DNA of 64,000 nt from EB88 sp964245565. Lineage in GTDB: Bacteria; Acidobacteriota; Terriglobia; Terriglobales; Acidobacteriaceae. A program made the position numbers and the translations under genes. The stretch spans positions 1-64,000 of the forward strand of contig CAXTMY010000004.1 of the NCBI GenBank assembly GCA_964245565.1, written 5' to 3'. The notes beneath the pieces were generated by a model. It saw only the letters and a program-made list of their open reading frames with translations. It was not told the DNA's origin and did no database searches. Positions 43,837-53,684 of this stretch are shown here, in pieces (the first letter of the stretch is position 1; every line of letters begins with the position of its first letter).

Positions 43837-45165
43837 ATGTACCTGGTTTCCCATCCCGACGAAGTCAAGGTCATCTCGTTCCGCTTCGGCCAGGGCGCTG
43901 AAAAGATCGACAAGTACATCGAACTCGGCGGCTATGAGCAGGCGCGGCGCGCGATCGAGATGGGGCCGGAAGGCATCATCAACGAGATGAAAGCGTCCAA
44001 CCTCCGCGGACGCGGAGGCGCCGGTTTCCCGACCGGGCTGAAGTGGTCCTTCGTGCCCAAGCAGTCGGAGCGGCCGAAGTACATCCTGGTGAACGGCGAC
44101 GAGAGCGAGCCAGGCACCTGCAAGGACCGGCCGATCTGCGAATACGACCCGCACTCGATCATCGAGGGCACCATCATCGCGGGTCTTGCCGTAGGCTCCA
44201 AGATGGGCTTTATCTATATGCGCGGCGAGTACCGCTACCTGCTTGACATCATGGATAAGTGCATTGAGGAAGCGTACGCCAAGGGCTTTCTCGGCAAGAA
44301 CATCTTCGGCATTGAGGGCCTTGACTTCGACTGCATCTCCCACACCGGGGCCGGCGCTTACGAGGTCGGGGAAGAATCGGCGCTGATGGAGTCGCTTGAA
44401 GGCAAGCGCGGCGTTCCCCGTATCCGTCCACCCTTCCCTGCGGTCGTCGGCCTGTACGGCGGCCCTACCGTCATCAACAATGCCGAGACGATCGCGAGTG
44501 TGCCGCACGTTCTGCGGCTCGGTGGCGCGGAGTACGCCAAACTTGGAACGGAACGCAACGGCGGCACGCGTTTGTTCGGCATCTCCGGCCACGTCAACAA
44601 GCCCGGCGTCTACGAGCTGCCGATGGGTTACTCCCTGCGTAAGGCGATCTATGAGGTTGCGGGCGGCATGCTCGGCGGCAAAAAACTGAAAGCGGTCGTG
44701 CCGGGCGGCTCGTCGACACCGGTGCTGCGCGCCGATGAGATCGATGTCGGCATGGATTTCGACCAGCTCGCGAAAGCCGGCACCATGCTTGGGTCCGCGG
44801 GCGTCGTCGTGCTGGATGAGACGGTCTCCATCGTCGAGTTCGCGCTCAGAACCATCAAGTTCTACCAGCACGAGAGCTGCGGCTGGTGCATCCCATGCCG
44901 CGAAGGTACAGACTGGCTCAAGAAGACGATCACCCGCGTGTATCAAGGTCACGGCGTCTCGAAGGATCTCGACAACATCAAGTATCTGGCGGAGAACATG
45001 ATGGGCCGGACGTTCTGCCCGCTCGGCGATGCCGCGGCGATGCCGACGATCGGCTTCATTACGAAGTTCCGCGAGGAGTTTGAGGCGTTCCTGAGTGAGA
45101 ACCCGCCGACGCCGGGCCTCATCCTGCAGCAGCCGCCGAACCTGGTACAGCTTGCGGCGCATTGA
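43837..45165 (+). CDS. nuoF: NADH-quinone oxidoreductase subunit F
   Basis: 442 residues. It binds NADH, FMN and one 4Fe-4S cluster. LRGRGGAGFPTGLKW is the NADH/FMN glycine motif near 64, NGDESEPGTCKDR follows, and the cluster Cys are in ESCGWCIPCREG near 346 and GRTFCPLGDAA near 390. GGAGG 5 bases upstream fixes the start at 43837; an open frame extends upstream through the end of nuoE. Confidence 0.97.
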   Translation: MYLVSHPDEVKVISFRFGQGAEKIDKYIELGGYEQARRAIEMGPEGIINEMKASNLRGRGGAGFPTGLKWSFVPKQSERPKYILVNGDESEPGTCKDRPICEYDPHSIIEGTIIAGLAVGSKMGFIYMRGEYRYLLDIMDKCIEEAYAKGFLGKNIFGIEGLDFDCISHTGAGAYEVGEESALMESLEGKRGVPRIRPPFPAVVGLYGGPTVINNAETIASVPHVLRLGGAEYAKLGTERNGGTRLFGISGHVNKPGVYELPMGYSLRKAIYEVAGGMLGGKKLKAVVPGGSSTPVLRADEIDVGMDFDQLAKAGTMLGSAGVVVLDETVSIVEFALRTIKFYQHESCGWCIPCREGTDWLKKTITRVYQGHGVSKDLDNIKYLAENMMGRTFCPLGDAAAMPTIGFITKFREEFEAFLSENPPTPGLILQQPPNLVQLAAH

Positions 45166-45252
45166 TTCAGATGATTATTAGATTCGCAGCTTTGAGGACA
45201 AGCTCGATTCCGGTTTTCGCTGCGGCGGCTGGAAGGAAAGCAGGTAGTTTCG

Positions 45253-45558
45253 ATGGGTGCGGTTGAAGAGACGCGGAAGGCCATTCAGGACTTTCTGGCC
45301 CCGGAGATACGGACACTCACGGCCCGGATGGAAGTGCTCGTGAAAGAACAAGCGCAACTGCGCAGTGAGCTGCGCTCTGACATTAAGGACACGGAGGGGC
45401 GATTGCGAAGTGAAGTCGTTGCCTCGGAGGCCCGGGTCACGGCGGCCATTGAGCGGCTTCGCTCCGACATGCCGCTGCTCATTCGCAACGCTGTTCTGGA
45501 ACAACTGCTGGCCGAGAAGCAGCGCGTTATCGACGACTTTCAAAAGCAGGCGCACTAG
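45253..45558 (+). CDS. Small coiled-coil protein inside the nuo operon, unknown
   Basis: 101 residues, almost entirely charged helix: MGAVEETRKAIQDFLAPEIR followed by heptad-like segments with RSELRSD, RLRSEV and RLRSDM, and a C-terminal LLAEKQRVIDDFQ. No membrane segment. The ribosome site is weak. It resembles short antitoxin-like or DUF-type helical proteins but no family is certain. A frameshifted relative sits before nuoE at 43093. Confidence 0.65.
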   Translation: MGAVEETRKAIQDFLAPEIRTLTARMEVLVKEQAQLRSELRSDIKDTEGRLRSEVVASEARVTAAIERLRSDMPLLIRNAVLEQLLAEKQRVIDDFQKQAH

Positions 45559-45602
45559 CCTGTTTCCCATTGCTATCCAGCGGAATACGGACAATACATA
45601 CC

Positions 45603-47960
45603 ATGGCTGAAGTAAAGACAGTAACGCTTACCGTCGACGGCAAACAGATCACCGCGCCCGCAGGCACCCTGCTGATCGATGCCTGTAAATCGGTCGGCAT
45701 CGATGTCCCCTCGTTCTGCTACTACCCCGGTCTCTCTCTCCAGGGAGCCTGCCGCATGTGCGTGGTACGCGTGGAGAAGATGCCGAAGCTCCAGACCGCC
45801 TGCACGACGCCGGTAGCCGAAGGCATGGTCGTCACGACCGAGAGCCCGGAGATCGCGCAGTCGCGCAAAGGCATTCTCGAGCTGCTGCTCGGCAACCATC
45901 CGCTCGACTGCCCGGTGTGCGATGCGGGCGGCCAGTGCGAGCTGCAGGACATGACCTTCAAGTACGGCGCGGCAGGCTCGAATTACACCGAGAGCAAGAA
46001 CCATAAAGAAGAGCAGCAGTGGTCGCCGGTCGTGTTCTTCGACCGCCCGCGCTGCATCCTCTGCTATCGCTGCGTACGCGTGTGCGGCGAAGGCATGGAC
46101 GTCTGGGCGCTCGGGGTCCAGAACCGCGGCTCTGGCTCCGTGATCGCGCCGAACATGAACGACCATCTGGACTGCGAAGAGTGCGGCGCCTGCATCGACA
46201 TCTGCCCGGTCGGCGCGCTCACGTCCGGGGCCTACCGTTACAAGACCAGGCCGTGGGAGATGAACCACACCGCAACCATCTGCACCCATTGCGGCGACGG
46301 TTGCAAAACCACGCTCGGCACCCGCCAGGACAACGAAGGCTCCGAGATCGTGCGCGGGGACAACCGCGACAAGAGCGGCATCAATGGCGACTTCCTCTGC
46401 ATCAAGGGCCGCTACTCCTTCGATTTCGCCAACCGCGAAGACCGTCTCACCAAGCCGCTGGTGCGCCAGGCCAACGGCAGGCTCGAGCCGGCCACCTGGG
46501 AAGCCGCGCTCGATCACGTCGGCAAGCGCCTGCGCGAGATCCGCGATGCCCGCGGCGGCGCGGCAATTGGCGTCATCGGGTCGAACCGAACGACGAACGA
46601 AGAAAATTACCTGCTGCAGAAGTTCGCCCGGACGGTTCTCGGCACCAACAACATCGACCATCACCGGACGGCGGATTACCCGGCGTTTCTTGCTGCCCTG
46701 GGCAATGCGCCCGAGCGTGCGGCCAGCCTGCGCAGCTTTGGAACCGCGCCCGCGATGCTGGTTATCGGCAACGACCCGACCGAGCAGCATCCCGCGCTTG
46801 CATGGAACATCCGCAGCAATGTTCGGCTGAACCGCGCGCGGCTTTACCTGATCAACCACAAGGAGATCAAGCTGCGCCGCCAGGCTAAGGCCGCGGTGCA
46901 GATTCCCGCGCACGGCTACGCCGCCGTCCTGGCGTGGCTCGCCGGTGCCCCCTCCGACTTTGTTCCCGACGAAACCGCCGCAAAGTTCCGCGAGGCCCTG
47001 CTCGCCGAGCAGACCGTCGTCGTCGCCTTTGGCTCAGAGCTGCGGGGCCGCGATATCGAGGCGCTGGCCGCGTTCGGCAAGGCTCTGCCGCAGGTCAGGT
47101 TTGCGGCGCTCGGGGACTACAACAACTCCCGCGGCGCGGCCGATATGGGCCTTCTGCCGGACTTTCTGCCCGGGTACACGCCGGTGGCCGATGGCGGCGC
47201 ATTCGCTGCTGAGTACGGTGCCGCCCTGCCGACCGAGCCGGGGCTCAACCTTGTCGAGATGATGGATGCTGCGGGGCGCGGCGATTTAGCTGCGCTGTAT
47301 GTCGTCGGCTCGAACCCGGTAGCTCGCTTCGGTGTCGATCCTGCAGCGCTCCGCGATACGTTCCTCGTCGTGCAGGATATGTTCCTTACGGAAACTGCGG
47401 CGCTAGCCGACGTGGTCCTGCCTGCGGCCTATCTCTACGAGAAGGCCGGCACCGTGACCAACACCTACGGCGATATTCAGATGGTCAAGAAGGCAGCTGA
47501 TACAGCCGGCGTGCGTGCTGATTTTGAACTCATCGTCCGCATCGCCGATCGGATGGGCACGCGTGCGCAGTCGCTCGTTCCCTTCGGCAAAGGCCTGCGG
47601 GCCGACCTCGGTCAGTCGCGCGGCGCGCAGTCAGGCGAAGCCGACCGCCATGCCGTCTGGCTCTCTGCCCATAACTACGAGCCGAAACTCAGCCCGTTCG
47701 ATCCGTTCGCGACCTTCGACGAGATCCAGCGGCTGGTTCCCTCCTACGCCATCTCGCGCTTTGAGCTGTTCTCCGGCGCCGACAAGCCGATGCGTACGGA
47801 CCTGGTCCAGATCGGCACGCTCGCCCCGGACCGCGCTGACCTGGTGCTCCCGTCAAACGATACGCTGTTCACTTCGGGTACACTGGGCCGTTACTCGCCG
47901 GTTCTGCATGAGGTGCTGGAAAGCCGCGAAACCGAACCCACAGAAACGGCAGCCGATTGA
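45603..47960 (+). CDS. nuoG: NADH-quinone oxidoreductase subunit G
   Basis: 785 residues, the 75-kDa iron-sulfur subunit. N-terminal 2Fe-2S ligands lie in FCYYPGLSLQGACRMCVVRV, the His/Cys3 cluster in NHPLDCPVCDAGGQCELQD, and two CxxCxxC groups in CILCYRCVRVC and CEECGACIDICPVGAL. A further CTHCGDGCK with a later Cys (FLCIKG) fits the N7-type cluster seen in some bacteria. The molybdopterin-oxidoreductase-like domain follows (about 230-785) without an evident cofactor role. ATG 45603 lies 44 bases after the small helical gene. Confidence 0.96.
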   Translation: MAEVKTVTLTVDGKQITAPAGTLLIDACKSVGIDVPSFCYYPGLSLQGACRMCVVRVEKMPKLQTACTTPVAEGMVVTTESPEIAQSRKGILELLLGNHPLDCPVCDAGGQCELQDMTFKYGAAGSNYTESKNHKEEQQWSPVVFFDRPRCILCYRCVRVCGEGMDVWALGVQNRGSGSVIAPNMNDHLDCEECGACIDICPVGALTSGAYRYKTRPWEMNHTATICTHCGDGCKTTLGTRQDNEGSEIVRGDNRDKSGINGDFLCIKGRYSFDFANREDRLTKPLVRQANGRLEPATWEAALDHVGKRLREIRDARGGAAIGVIGSNRTTNEENYLLQKFARTVLGTNNIDHHRTADYPAFLAALGNAPERAASLRSFGTAPAMLVIGNDPTEQHPALAWNIRSNVRLNRARLYLINHKEIKLRRQAKAAVQIPAHGYAAVLAWLAGAPSDFVPDETAAKFREALLAEQTVVVAFGSELRGRDIEALAAFGKALPQVRFAALGDYNNSRGAADMGLLPDFLPGYTPVADGGAFAAEYGAALPTEPGLNLVEMMDAAGRGDLAALYVVGSNPVARFGVDPAALRDTFLVVQDMFLTETAALADVVLPAAYLYEKAGTVTNTYGDIQMVKKAADTAGVRADFELIVRIADRMGTRAQSLVPFGKGLRADLGQSRGAQSGEADRHAVWLSAHNYEPKLSPFDPFATFDEIQRLVPSYAISRFELFSGADKPMRTDLVQIGTLAPDRADLVLPSNDTLFTSGTLGRYSPVLHEVLESRETEPTETAAD

Positions 47961-48029
47961 CCCTTCTGACCTCTCTAATCTTTTTGACCTGCGGCGGTAC
48001 GAACCCAAGCTCCACGGAAGGCTGAACGC

Positions 48030-49088
48030 GTGACCACGATCCTCATCTTTGCCCTGCTGAGTCTCCTGAAGATTGCCGTGGTGCTCGGTATCTACCTGAC
48101 CGCCGTCGCCTATACCGTTCTGCTCGAACGCAAGGTCGTTGGCCGTATCCAGAACCGCTGGGGACCCTCGCGCGTCGGGCCGTTCGGGCTGCTGCAGCCG
48201 CTGGCCGACGGTCTGAAGCTTTTCCTCAAGGAAGACCTGCTGCCCACGGCCGTGTACCGGCCGCTCTACATCGTTGCGCCCATTATCGCGCTGGCCTGCG
48301 CGCTCATCTCCATCGCGGTCATCCCGTTCGGCCGCCCGATCAGCTTCCACGGCGTCGACCTGTTCGACATCGCGGACGTGAACATTGGGCTGCTCGTCAT
48401 CCTCGGCATCACCTCGGTCGGCGTGTACGGTATCGCACTCTCCGGCTGGGCGTCGAACAACAAGTATTCGCTGCTTGGCTCGCTTCGCGCCTCAGCGCAG
48501 CTGATCTCCTATGAGCTGGCTCTCGGCCTGTCGCTGGTCGGCGTGGTCATTCGTGCCGGCTCGCTCAATCTGCGGCAGATCGTCAATGTGCAGGCTACGC
48601 ATGGGCTCATCAGCTGGAACTTCTTCGGCGGCCTGCAGTTCGTTGCTTTCTTCATCTACCTGATGGCCGCTTACGCCGAGACGAACCGCACACCCTTCGA
48701 TCTGCCCGAGGCAGAGAGCGAGCTCGCTGCCGGGTACCATACCGAATACTCCTCCATGAAATTTGCAATGTTCTTCATGGCCGAGTACGCGAACATGATT
48801 ACGGTCGGCTGCGTCGCCACGCTGCTGTTCTTCGGCGGCTGGACCAGCCCGCTCGGCCACCTCCTCCCGGATAACTTCGGCGGTCCGTTCCTGGCCGCGA
48901 TCCTGCCCGTCCTCTGGTTCGTGCTCAAGGTGTTCCTCTTCCTATTCCTCTATATCTGGGTTCGCGGCACGCTGCCCCGATTCCGGTACGACCAGCTGAT
49001 GGGCTTCGGCTGGAAGTTCCTGATGCCGCTCGCCGTGCTCAACATCATCGCCAGCAGCCTGTGGTTCGCCTGGCGCACCCCGTTCTAA
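48030..49088 (+). CDS. nuoH: NADH-quinone oxidoreductase subunit H
   Basis: 352 residues, about eight helices. It forms the quinone-access chamber. Landmarks: LLERKVVGRIQNRWGPSRVG near 32 and ETNRTPFDLPEAESELAAGY near 214. The GTG start has GGAAGG 8 bases upstream. The next gene is nuoJ: the 143-base gap contains no ferredoxin-like nuoI. Confidence 0.96.
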   Translation: MTTILIFALLSLLKIAVVLGIYLTAVAYTVLLERKVVGRIQNRWGPSRVGPFGLLQPLADGLKLFLKEDLLPTAVYRPLYIVAPIIALACALISIAVIPFGRPISFHGVDLFDIADVNIGLLVILGITSVGVYGIALSGWASNNKYSLLGSLRASAQLISYELALGLSLVGVVIRAGSLNLRQIVNVQATHGLISWNFFGGLQFVAFFIYLMAAYAETNRTPFDLPEAESELAAGYHTEYSSMKFAMFFMAEYANMITVGCVATLLFFGGWTSPLGHLLPDNFGGPFLAAILPVLWFVLKVFLFLFLYIWVRGTLPRFRYDQLMGFGWKFLMPLAVLNIIASSLWFAWRTPF

Positions 49089-49231
49089 AAGCCGGCTTGA
49101 ACCCGGGCCTGCCCTTCTGAAACCGGGACGGTGATTTACAATTTTGATTGCCTGAAGACGGCCCGCACGGCCTTCAAACCGCAACCGGCATAAGCCCGCG
49201 AATCCATCGCCAGAGTGAGTGTGGATCCAGA

Positions 49232-49732
49232 ATGTACCTCGTCCTCTTCTTCGTTTTCGCGGCTCTGTGTATCGCAGGCGCACTGAATCTGCTGCTGCAG
49301 CGGCATCCGATCAACAGCGCGCTGTCGCTGATCGTCGTCATGATCTCGCTCGCCGTGCTGTACCTGCTGCTCGGTGCCGAGTTCCTCGCTGCCGCGCAGG
49401 TGATCGTCTACTCCGGGGCCATCATGGTGCTGTTCACCTTTGTCATCATGCTATTGAACGCAGGCGAGGAAGATCGCTCGAAGAGCACGAGCCTGGTCTC
49501 TTCCACCGCCGGTTTTCCCGGCGTGGTGGCGCTGATCTGCCTGCTCTCGTTCGTCTTTTTGCGCGAGCGGATGCACCTCGGCGCGACCCGTCTGGGCGAC
49601 CAGGTCGTCTCGACCGCGACGCTGGCGCAGAAACTTTTCACGGATCTGCTGCTGCCCTTTGAAGTCACCTCGGTCCTGATCCTGATCGCTATCCTCGGCG
49701 CGGTAGCGCTCGCGCGCAAGGAGCAGAACTAG
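49232..49732 (+). CDS. nuoJ: NADH-quinone oxidoreductase subunit J
   Basis: 166 residues, five helices. The start at 49232 (MYLVLFFVFAALCIAGA) is chosen over an upstream open extension lacking membrane character. The family segment RHPINSALSLIVVMISLAVL and FLAAAQVIVYSGAIMVLF, which includes the pi-bulge helix 3, are clear. Confidence 0.93.
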   Translation: MYLVLFFVFAALCIAGALNLLLQRHPINSALSLIVVMISLAVLYLLLGAEFLAAAQVIVYSGAIMVLFTFVIMLLNAGEEDRSKSTSLVSSTAGFPGVVALICLLSFVFLRERMHLGATRLGDQVVSTATLAQKLFTDLLLPFEVTSVLILIAILGAVALARKEQN

Positions 49733-49734
49733 CT

Positions 49735-50040
49735 ATGGTTGTCCCTGTCGCGTATTACCTGGTCCTCAGCGCCATTCTCTTCTCCATCGGCGTCGGCGCA
49801 TTTCTGATCAAGCGCAATATCATCACGATCTTTATGTCAATCGAGTTGATGCTCAACGCGGTCAACCTGGCCTTTGTCGCCTTCGCGCACCAGTGGCACG
49901 AGGTCTCCGGGCAGCTTTTCGTTTTCTTTGTGATGGTGGTCGCGGCGGCTGAGGCCGCGGTTGGCCTCGCCATTATCATCGCGATCTTCCGCGCGCGGAA
50001 TACGCTTAACGTCGACCAAGTGGATCTGATGAAACTATGA
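49735..50040 (+). CDS. nuoK: NADH-quinone oxidoreductase subunit K
   Basis: 101 residues, three helices, MrpC-like. Conserved Glu residues occur in FMSIELMLNAVNLAFV (helix 2) and VAAAEAAVGLAIIIAIFR (helix 3), part of the proton path. It begins 2 bases after nuoJ and overlaps nuoL by ATGA. Confidence 0.95.
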   Translation: MVVPVAYYLVLSAILFSIGVGAFLIKRNIITIFMSIELMLNAVNLAFVAFAHQWHEVSGQLFVFFVMVVAAAEAAVGLAIIIAIFRARNTLNVDQVDLMKL

Positions 50041-52112
50041 ACGGCCCCAATGCGCTCCAACAAGCCCAGGACCTCCACCTTCTCTGGATCCCGCTGCTGC
50101 CGTTCATCGGCTTCCTCATCAACGGCACCGTCGGGCGCCGCTTGTCGCGCCCCGCGGTCTCCGCGGTCGCACTGTTCTTTACCGCCATCCCGCTCCTGCT
50201 GGTCCTCAACATCGTGGTGCGCATGCACGGCCTCGTGTTGCCGCACACCGAGTTCGTCGCGCCCTGGATCATGGCAGGCAGCTTTCACGCCGATTTCGCC
50301 TTCACCCTCGACCAGCTGACGACCGTATTTCTCTGTGTCATTACCGGCGTCGGCTTTCTGATCCACCTCTACTCGGTCGGCTACATGGCGCATGAGGAAG
50401 GCTTCTGGCGCTTTTTCGCCTATCTCAACCTCTTCATGTTCTTCATGCTGACGCTGGTATTGGCAGAGAACTTCCTGCTGCTGTTTGTCGGGTGGGAAGG
50501 CGTCGGGCTCGCGTCGTACCTGCTGATCGGCTACTACTTCGACCGCGATTCGGCCGCGAATGCCGGGAAGAAGGCATTCGTCGTCAACCGTATCGGCGAC
50601 TTCGGCTTCCTGCTCGGAATGTTCCTGGTCATCCTGCACTTCGGCACGTTGAGCTTCCACGCTGTCTTTGCTGAGCTCGCGCTGCAGCCGGCGCTGCACG
50701 GCGGCTGGCTTACCGCGATCGGGCTGTGCCTGCTGCTCGGCGCGGCCGGCAAGTCCGCGCAGATTCCCCTCTACGTATGGCTTCCCGACGCGATGGAAGG
50801 CCCAACGCCGGTCTCCGCCCTGATCCACGCAGCCACAATGGTAACGGCGGGCGTGTATATGGTCGCGCGGGCTCATCCGATCTTCGACCGCTCGCCCTTT
50901 GCGCTGGGCACGGTCGCGGTCATCGGCTGCGCCACGGCGTTCTTCGCCGCGACGATCGGCCTGATGCAGACCGACATCAAACGCGTCCTCGCCTATTCGA
51001 CCGTCTCGCAGCTCGGGTATATGTTCCTGGCCTGCGGGGTCGCGTCCTACTCTTCGGCGATCTTCCACGTGGTGACCCACGCCTTCTTCAAAGCCCTGCT
51101 GTTCCTGGCGGCGGGCTCGGTGATCCATGCGCTTTCAGGCGAGCAGGACATGCGGGTCATGGGCGGCCTTTGGCGTAAGATACCGATTACCTTCTGGACG
51201 ATGACGGTGGGTGTCGTCGCCATCTCCGGCATCCCGCCGCTGTCGGGATTCTTCTCGAAAGACGAGATTCTGTACCAGACGTTCAACTCGACCATGCCGG
51301 GCGCGAAGCTTCTCTGGCTTGTCGGCCTGGTGACTGCCGGCATTACCGCTTTCTACATGTTCCGGCTGTACTTCCTGACGTTCTTCGGCGAGAGCCGCGC
51401 AGCGCTGGCGCACCCGCACACACCGGAGCCCACGCACCATGCTGAAGCTTCAGACGGCATGGCTGAGGCGCCAACCTCCCATGCCGCGCCGCATGCCTCG
51501 GTCCACTCGCCCGACGCGGACGCGGGTCACGCGCATGAGCCGCATGAGAGTCCTTGGACCATGCTCGGCCCCCTGGTCATCCTGGCGTTCCTGGCCCTGT
51601 TCGGCGGCGCGCTCGGCCTGCCCGGCAAGGGCAACTTCCTGCACAACTTCCTGGCGCCGGTACTCGCAGTGGCCGGCGCGCCTGAGGCGCGGGAGAATGG
51701 CGGGCTTGAGTTGACGCTTGCCGTCATCTCGACACTGACCGCACTGACCGGCTTCGGCCTGGCATACCTCTTCTACATACGCCGTCCCGGCCTGCCCGGT
51801 GAACTGGCGCAGCGGTATCGCGCCGCCTACCTACTGCTGCTCGATAAGTACCGGATTGACGAACTGTACGATGCCGTGCTGGTGCGGCCTCTGCTGGGCA
51901 TCTCCCGTTATGTGCTCGCAGCCTTTGTCGAGACGGGCATCATCACGGGCGCAGGCTTCGGCCTCAGCGAAGGGGTCAAGGGTCTCGGCTCGGTTGCAGC
52001 CCGGATGCAGTCCGGCAACATTCGCTCCTATGCAGGCTGGCTGGCTTTTGGCGCGGCTCTGCTGCTGGTGCTCACCTTCTTCGGTTTCGGAACCCACATG
52101 GCGCCGCGGTAG
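50037..52112 (+). CDS. nuoL: NADH-quinone oxidoreductase subunit L
   Basis: 691 residues, the distal antiporter-like proton-pumping subunit with about 16 helices. The core is typical: WEGVGLASYLLIGYYFDRDS, KSAQIPLYVWLPDAMEGPTP and HAATMVTAGVYMVARAHPIF. Between two helices (about 458-503) there is a hydrophilic insert with about ten His residues in 46. The C-terminal lateral helix region (about 560-691) is present. Confidence 0.96.
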   Translation: MNGPNALQQAQDLHLLWIPLLPFIGFLINGTVGRRLSRPAVSAVALFFTAIPLLLVLNIVVRMHGLVLPHTEFVAPWIMAGSFHADFAFTLDQLTTVFLCVITGVGFLIHLYSVGYMAHEEGFWRFFAYLNLFMFFMLTLVLAENFLLLFVGWEGVGLASYLLIGYYFDRDSAANAGKKAFVVNRIGDFGFLLGMFLVILHFGTLSFHAVFAELALQPALHGGWLTAIGLCLLLGAAGKSAQIPLYVWLPDAMEGPTPVSALIHAATMVTAGVYMVARAHPIFDRSPFALGTVAVIGCATAFFAATIGLMQTDIKRVLAYSTVSQLGYMFLACGVASYSSAIFHVVTHAFFKALLFLAAGSVIHALSGEQDMRVMGGLWRKIPITFWTMTVGVVAISGIPPLSGFFSKDEILYQTFNSTMPGAKLLWLVGLVTAGITAFYMFRLYFLTFFGESRAALAHPHTPEPTHHAEASDGMAEAPTSHAAPHASVHSPDADAGHAHEPHESPWTMLGPLVILAFLALFGGALGLPGKGNFLHNFLAPVLAVAGAPEARENGGLELTLAVISTLTALTGFGLAYLFYIRRPGLPGELAQRYRAAYLLLLDKYRIDELYDAVLVRPLLGISRYVLAAFVETGIITGAGFGLSEGVKGLGSVAARMQSGNIRSYAGWLAFGAALLLVLTFFGFGTHMAPR

Positions 52113-52142
52113 CGCGGATTTTTCGATAAGGACACGAACCTG

Positions 52143-53684
52143 GTGCTGAACGATCACATCCTTTCCATCCTGATTTTCGTCCCCGCACTGGGAGCGCTGC
52201 TGGTTGCGCTGCTACCGCGCGAGGGCAGGATCATTCAGTGGTGCACGCTTTTTGTTTCTCTGCTGACGTTTGCCCTTACCCTGCATCTGCCGTTCCACTA
52301 CGACTACGGCACCCGCAGCTTCCAGTTCGTCGAGAACTACACCTGGATCCAGAGCCCGAACATCCACTATCACCTCGGCGTCGACGGCATCTCGCTCTGG
52401 CTCATCGTCCTCACCGGCTTTCTCGCCCCCATGGGTGTGCTCGCAAGCTGGTCAGCCATCTCCACCCGCACCAAAGAGTTCTACTTCTTTTTCCTGCTGC
52501 AGCAGACCGCCATCCTCGGGGTTTTCGCCTCGCTCGATGTCTTCCTTTACTACGGCTTCTGGGAGCTCTCGCTGATTCCGATGGCCATCCTGATCGCGAT
52601 GTTTGGCCGCACTAGGGGACCGCAAGCTGCGATTAAGTTCTTCCTGTACACGTTTATCCCTTCTGCACTTTTTCTCGTCGCGATCCTGTTTCTTTACGCG
52701 AAGACAGGCACGTTCGACTTTGTCGAACTGCAGGCGATGCTTGCCGGCGGCAAGCTGGGCATCTCGTCAGCTGCGCTCGGCTGGACGGCTTTCGCGTTTC
52801 TCTTCGCCTTCGCCGTCAAGGTTCCGGTGTTTCCGCTGCACGGTTGGCTCGCGGATGTCTTCTCAGAAGCACCGACCGCCATGGCCATGGTGGTGGCGGG
52901 CAAGCTGGGCCTCTACTCGATTCTTCGCTTCAACCTCGGGCTGTTTCCGGTGCAGTCCCGCGAATTCGCCCCGTGGATGATCGTGCTCTCGGTCATCGGG
53001 ATCATCTATGCGTCATTGGTGGCGCTGGTGCAGAAAGACCTGAAGCGGCTGCTCGCGTATGGAACGGTGGCTGCGCTCTCCTTCTGCACCCTGGGCATCT
53101 TCTGCTTCACCTTGATGGGACTCGACGGCGCGGTCTACCAGACGATCAACGAGGGGCTAATCGGCGCGGCGATGCTGCTGCTACTCGGTATCCTCTACGA
53201 GCGCTACGGGACCTACGAGATGGCGGCCTACGGCGGCCTGGCCGCTCGCCTGCCGTGGATGGTGTCGTTCTTCGTCATCACCGGACTGGCCTTGATCGGA
53301 CTGCCAATTTTGAACGGGTTTGTGGGCGAGTTCCTGGTACTCTCCTCCACCTTTGCTACGCATGTTGTCGCAGGCACTCTCGCCACGCTCGGCGTCATCC
53401 TCAGCGCCGCCTACATCCTCATGATGATCCAGAACGTCTTCTACGGCAGCCAGTCCGCGCTGGTGCTGGGACGCACCGCAATCCGCGACCTGAATCCGCG
53501 CGAGCATGTGGCGCTATGGCCCTTTATCGTGCTGATGCTGGTGATGGGCGTCGCCTCGCCCTACTGGATGAAAGCAATTACGCCCGCGGTCAGCGGCATG
53601 GCCACCCGCTCGGCCGGCCCGCTGATGCGTGGACAAACCGTCGTTGAGAAAACAGAACCTGTGCACACAGCGGAGGCCCGATGA
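52143..53684 (+). CDS. nuoM: NADH-quinone oxidoreductase subunit M
   Basis: 513 residues, antiporter-like subunit with about 14 helices. YHLGVDGISLWLIVLTGFLA, FWELSLIPMAILIAMFG, KVPVFPLHGWLADVFSEAPT and LKRLLAYGTVAALSFCTLG are standard. The GTG start has AAGGA about 11 bases upstream. Its end overlaps nuoN by ATGA. Confidence 0.96.
   Translation: MLNDHILSILIFVPALGALLVALLPREGRIIQWCTLFVSLLTFALTLHLPFHYDYGTRSFQFVENYTWIQSPNIHYHLGVDGISLWLIVLTGFLAPMGVLASWSAISTRTKEFYFFFLLQQTAILGVFASLDVFLYYGFWELSLIPMAILIAMFGRTRGPQAAIKFFLYTFIPSALFLVAILFLYAKTGTFDFVELQAMLAGGKLGISSAALGWTAFAFLFAFAVKVPVFPLHGWLADVFSEAPTAMAMVVAGKLGLYSILRFNLGLFPVQSREFAPWMIVLSVIGIIYASLVALVQKDLKRLLAYGTVAALSFCTLGIFCFTLMGLDGAVYQTINEGLIGAAMLLLLGILYERYGTYEMAAYGGLAARLPWMVSFFVITGLALIGLPILNGFVGEFLVLSSTFATHVVAGTLATLGVILSAAYILMMIQNVFYGSQSALVLGRTAIRDLNPREHVALWPFIVLMLVMGVASPYWMKAITPAVSGMATRSAGPLMRGQTVVEKTEPVHTAEAR

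Noticed and set aside
43762..45162. 466-codon minus-strand frame opposite nuoF
   Set aside because: It is a codon-bias shadow of nuoF; nuoF has all its cofactor motifs on the plus strand.
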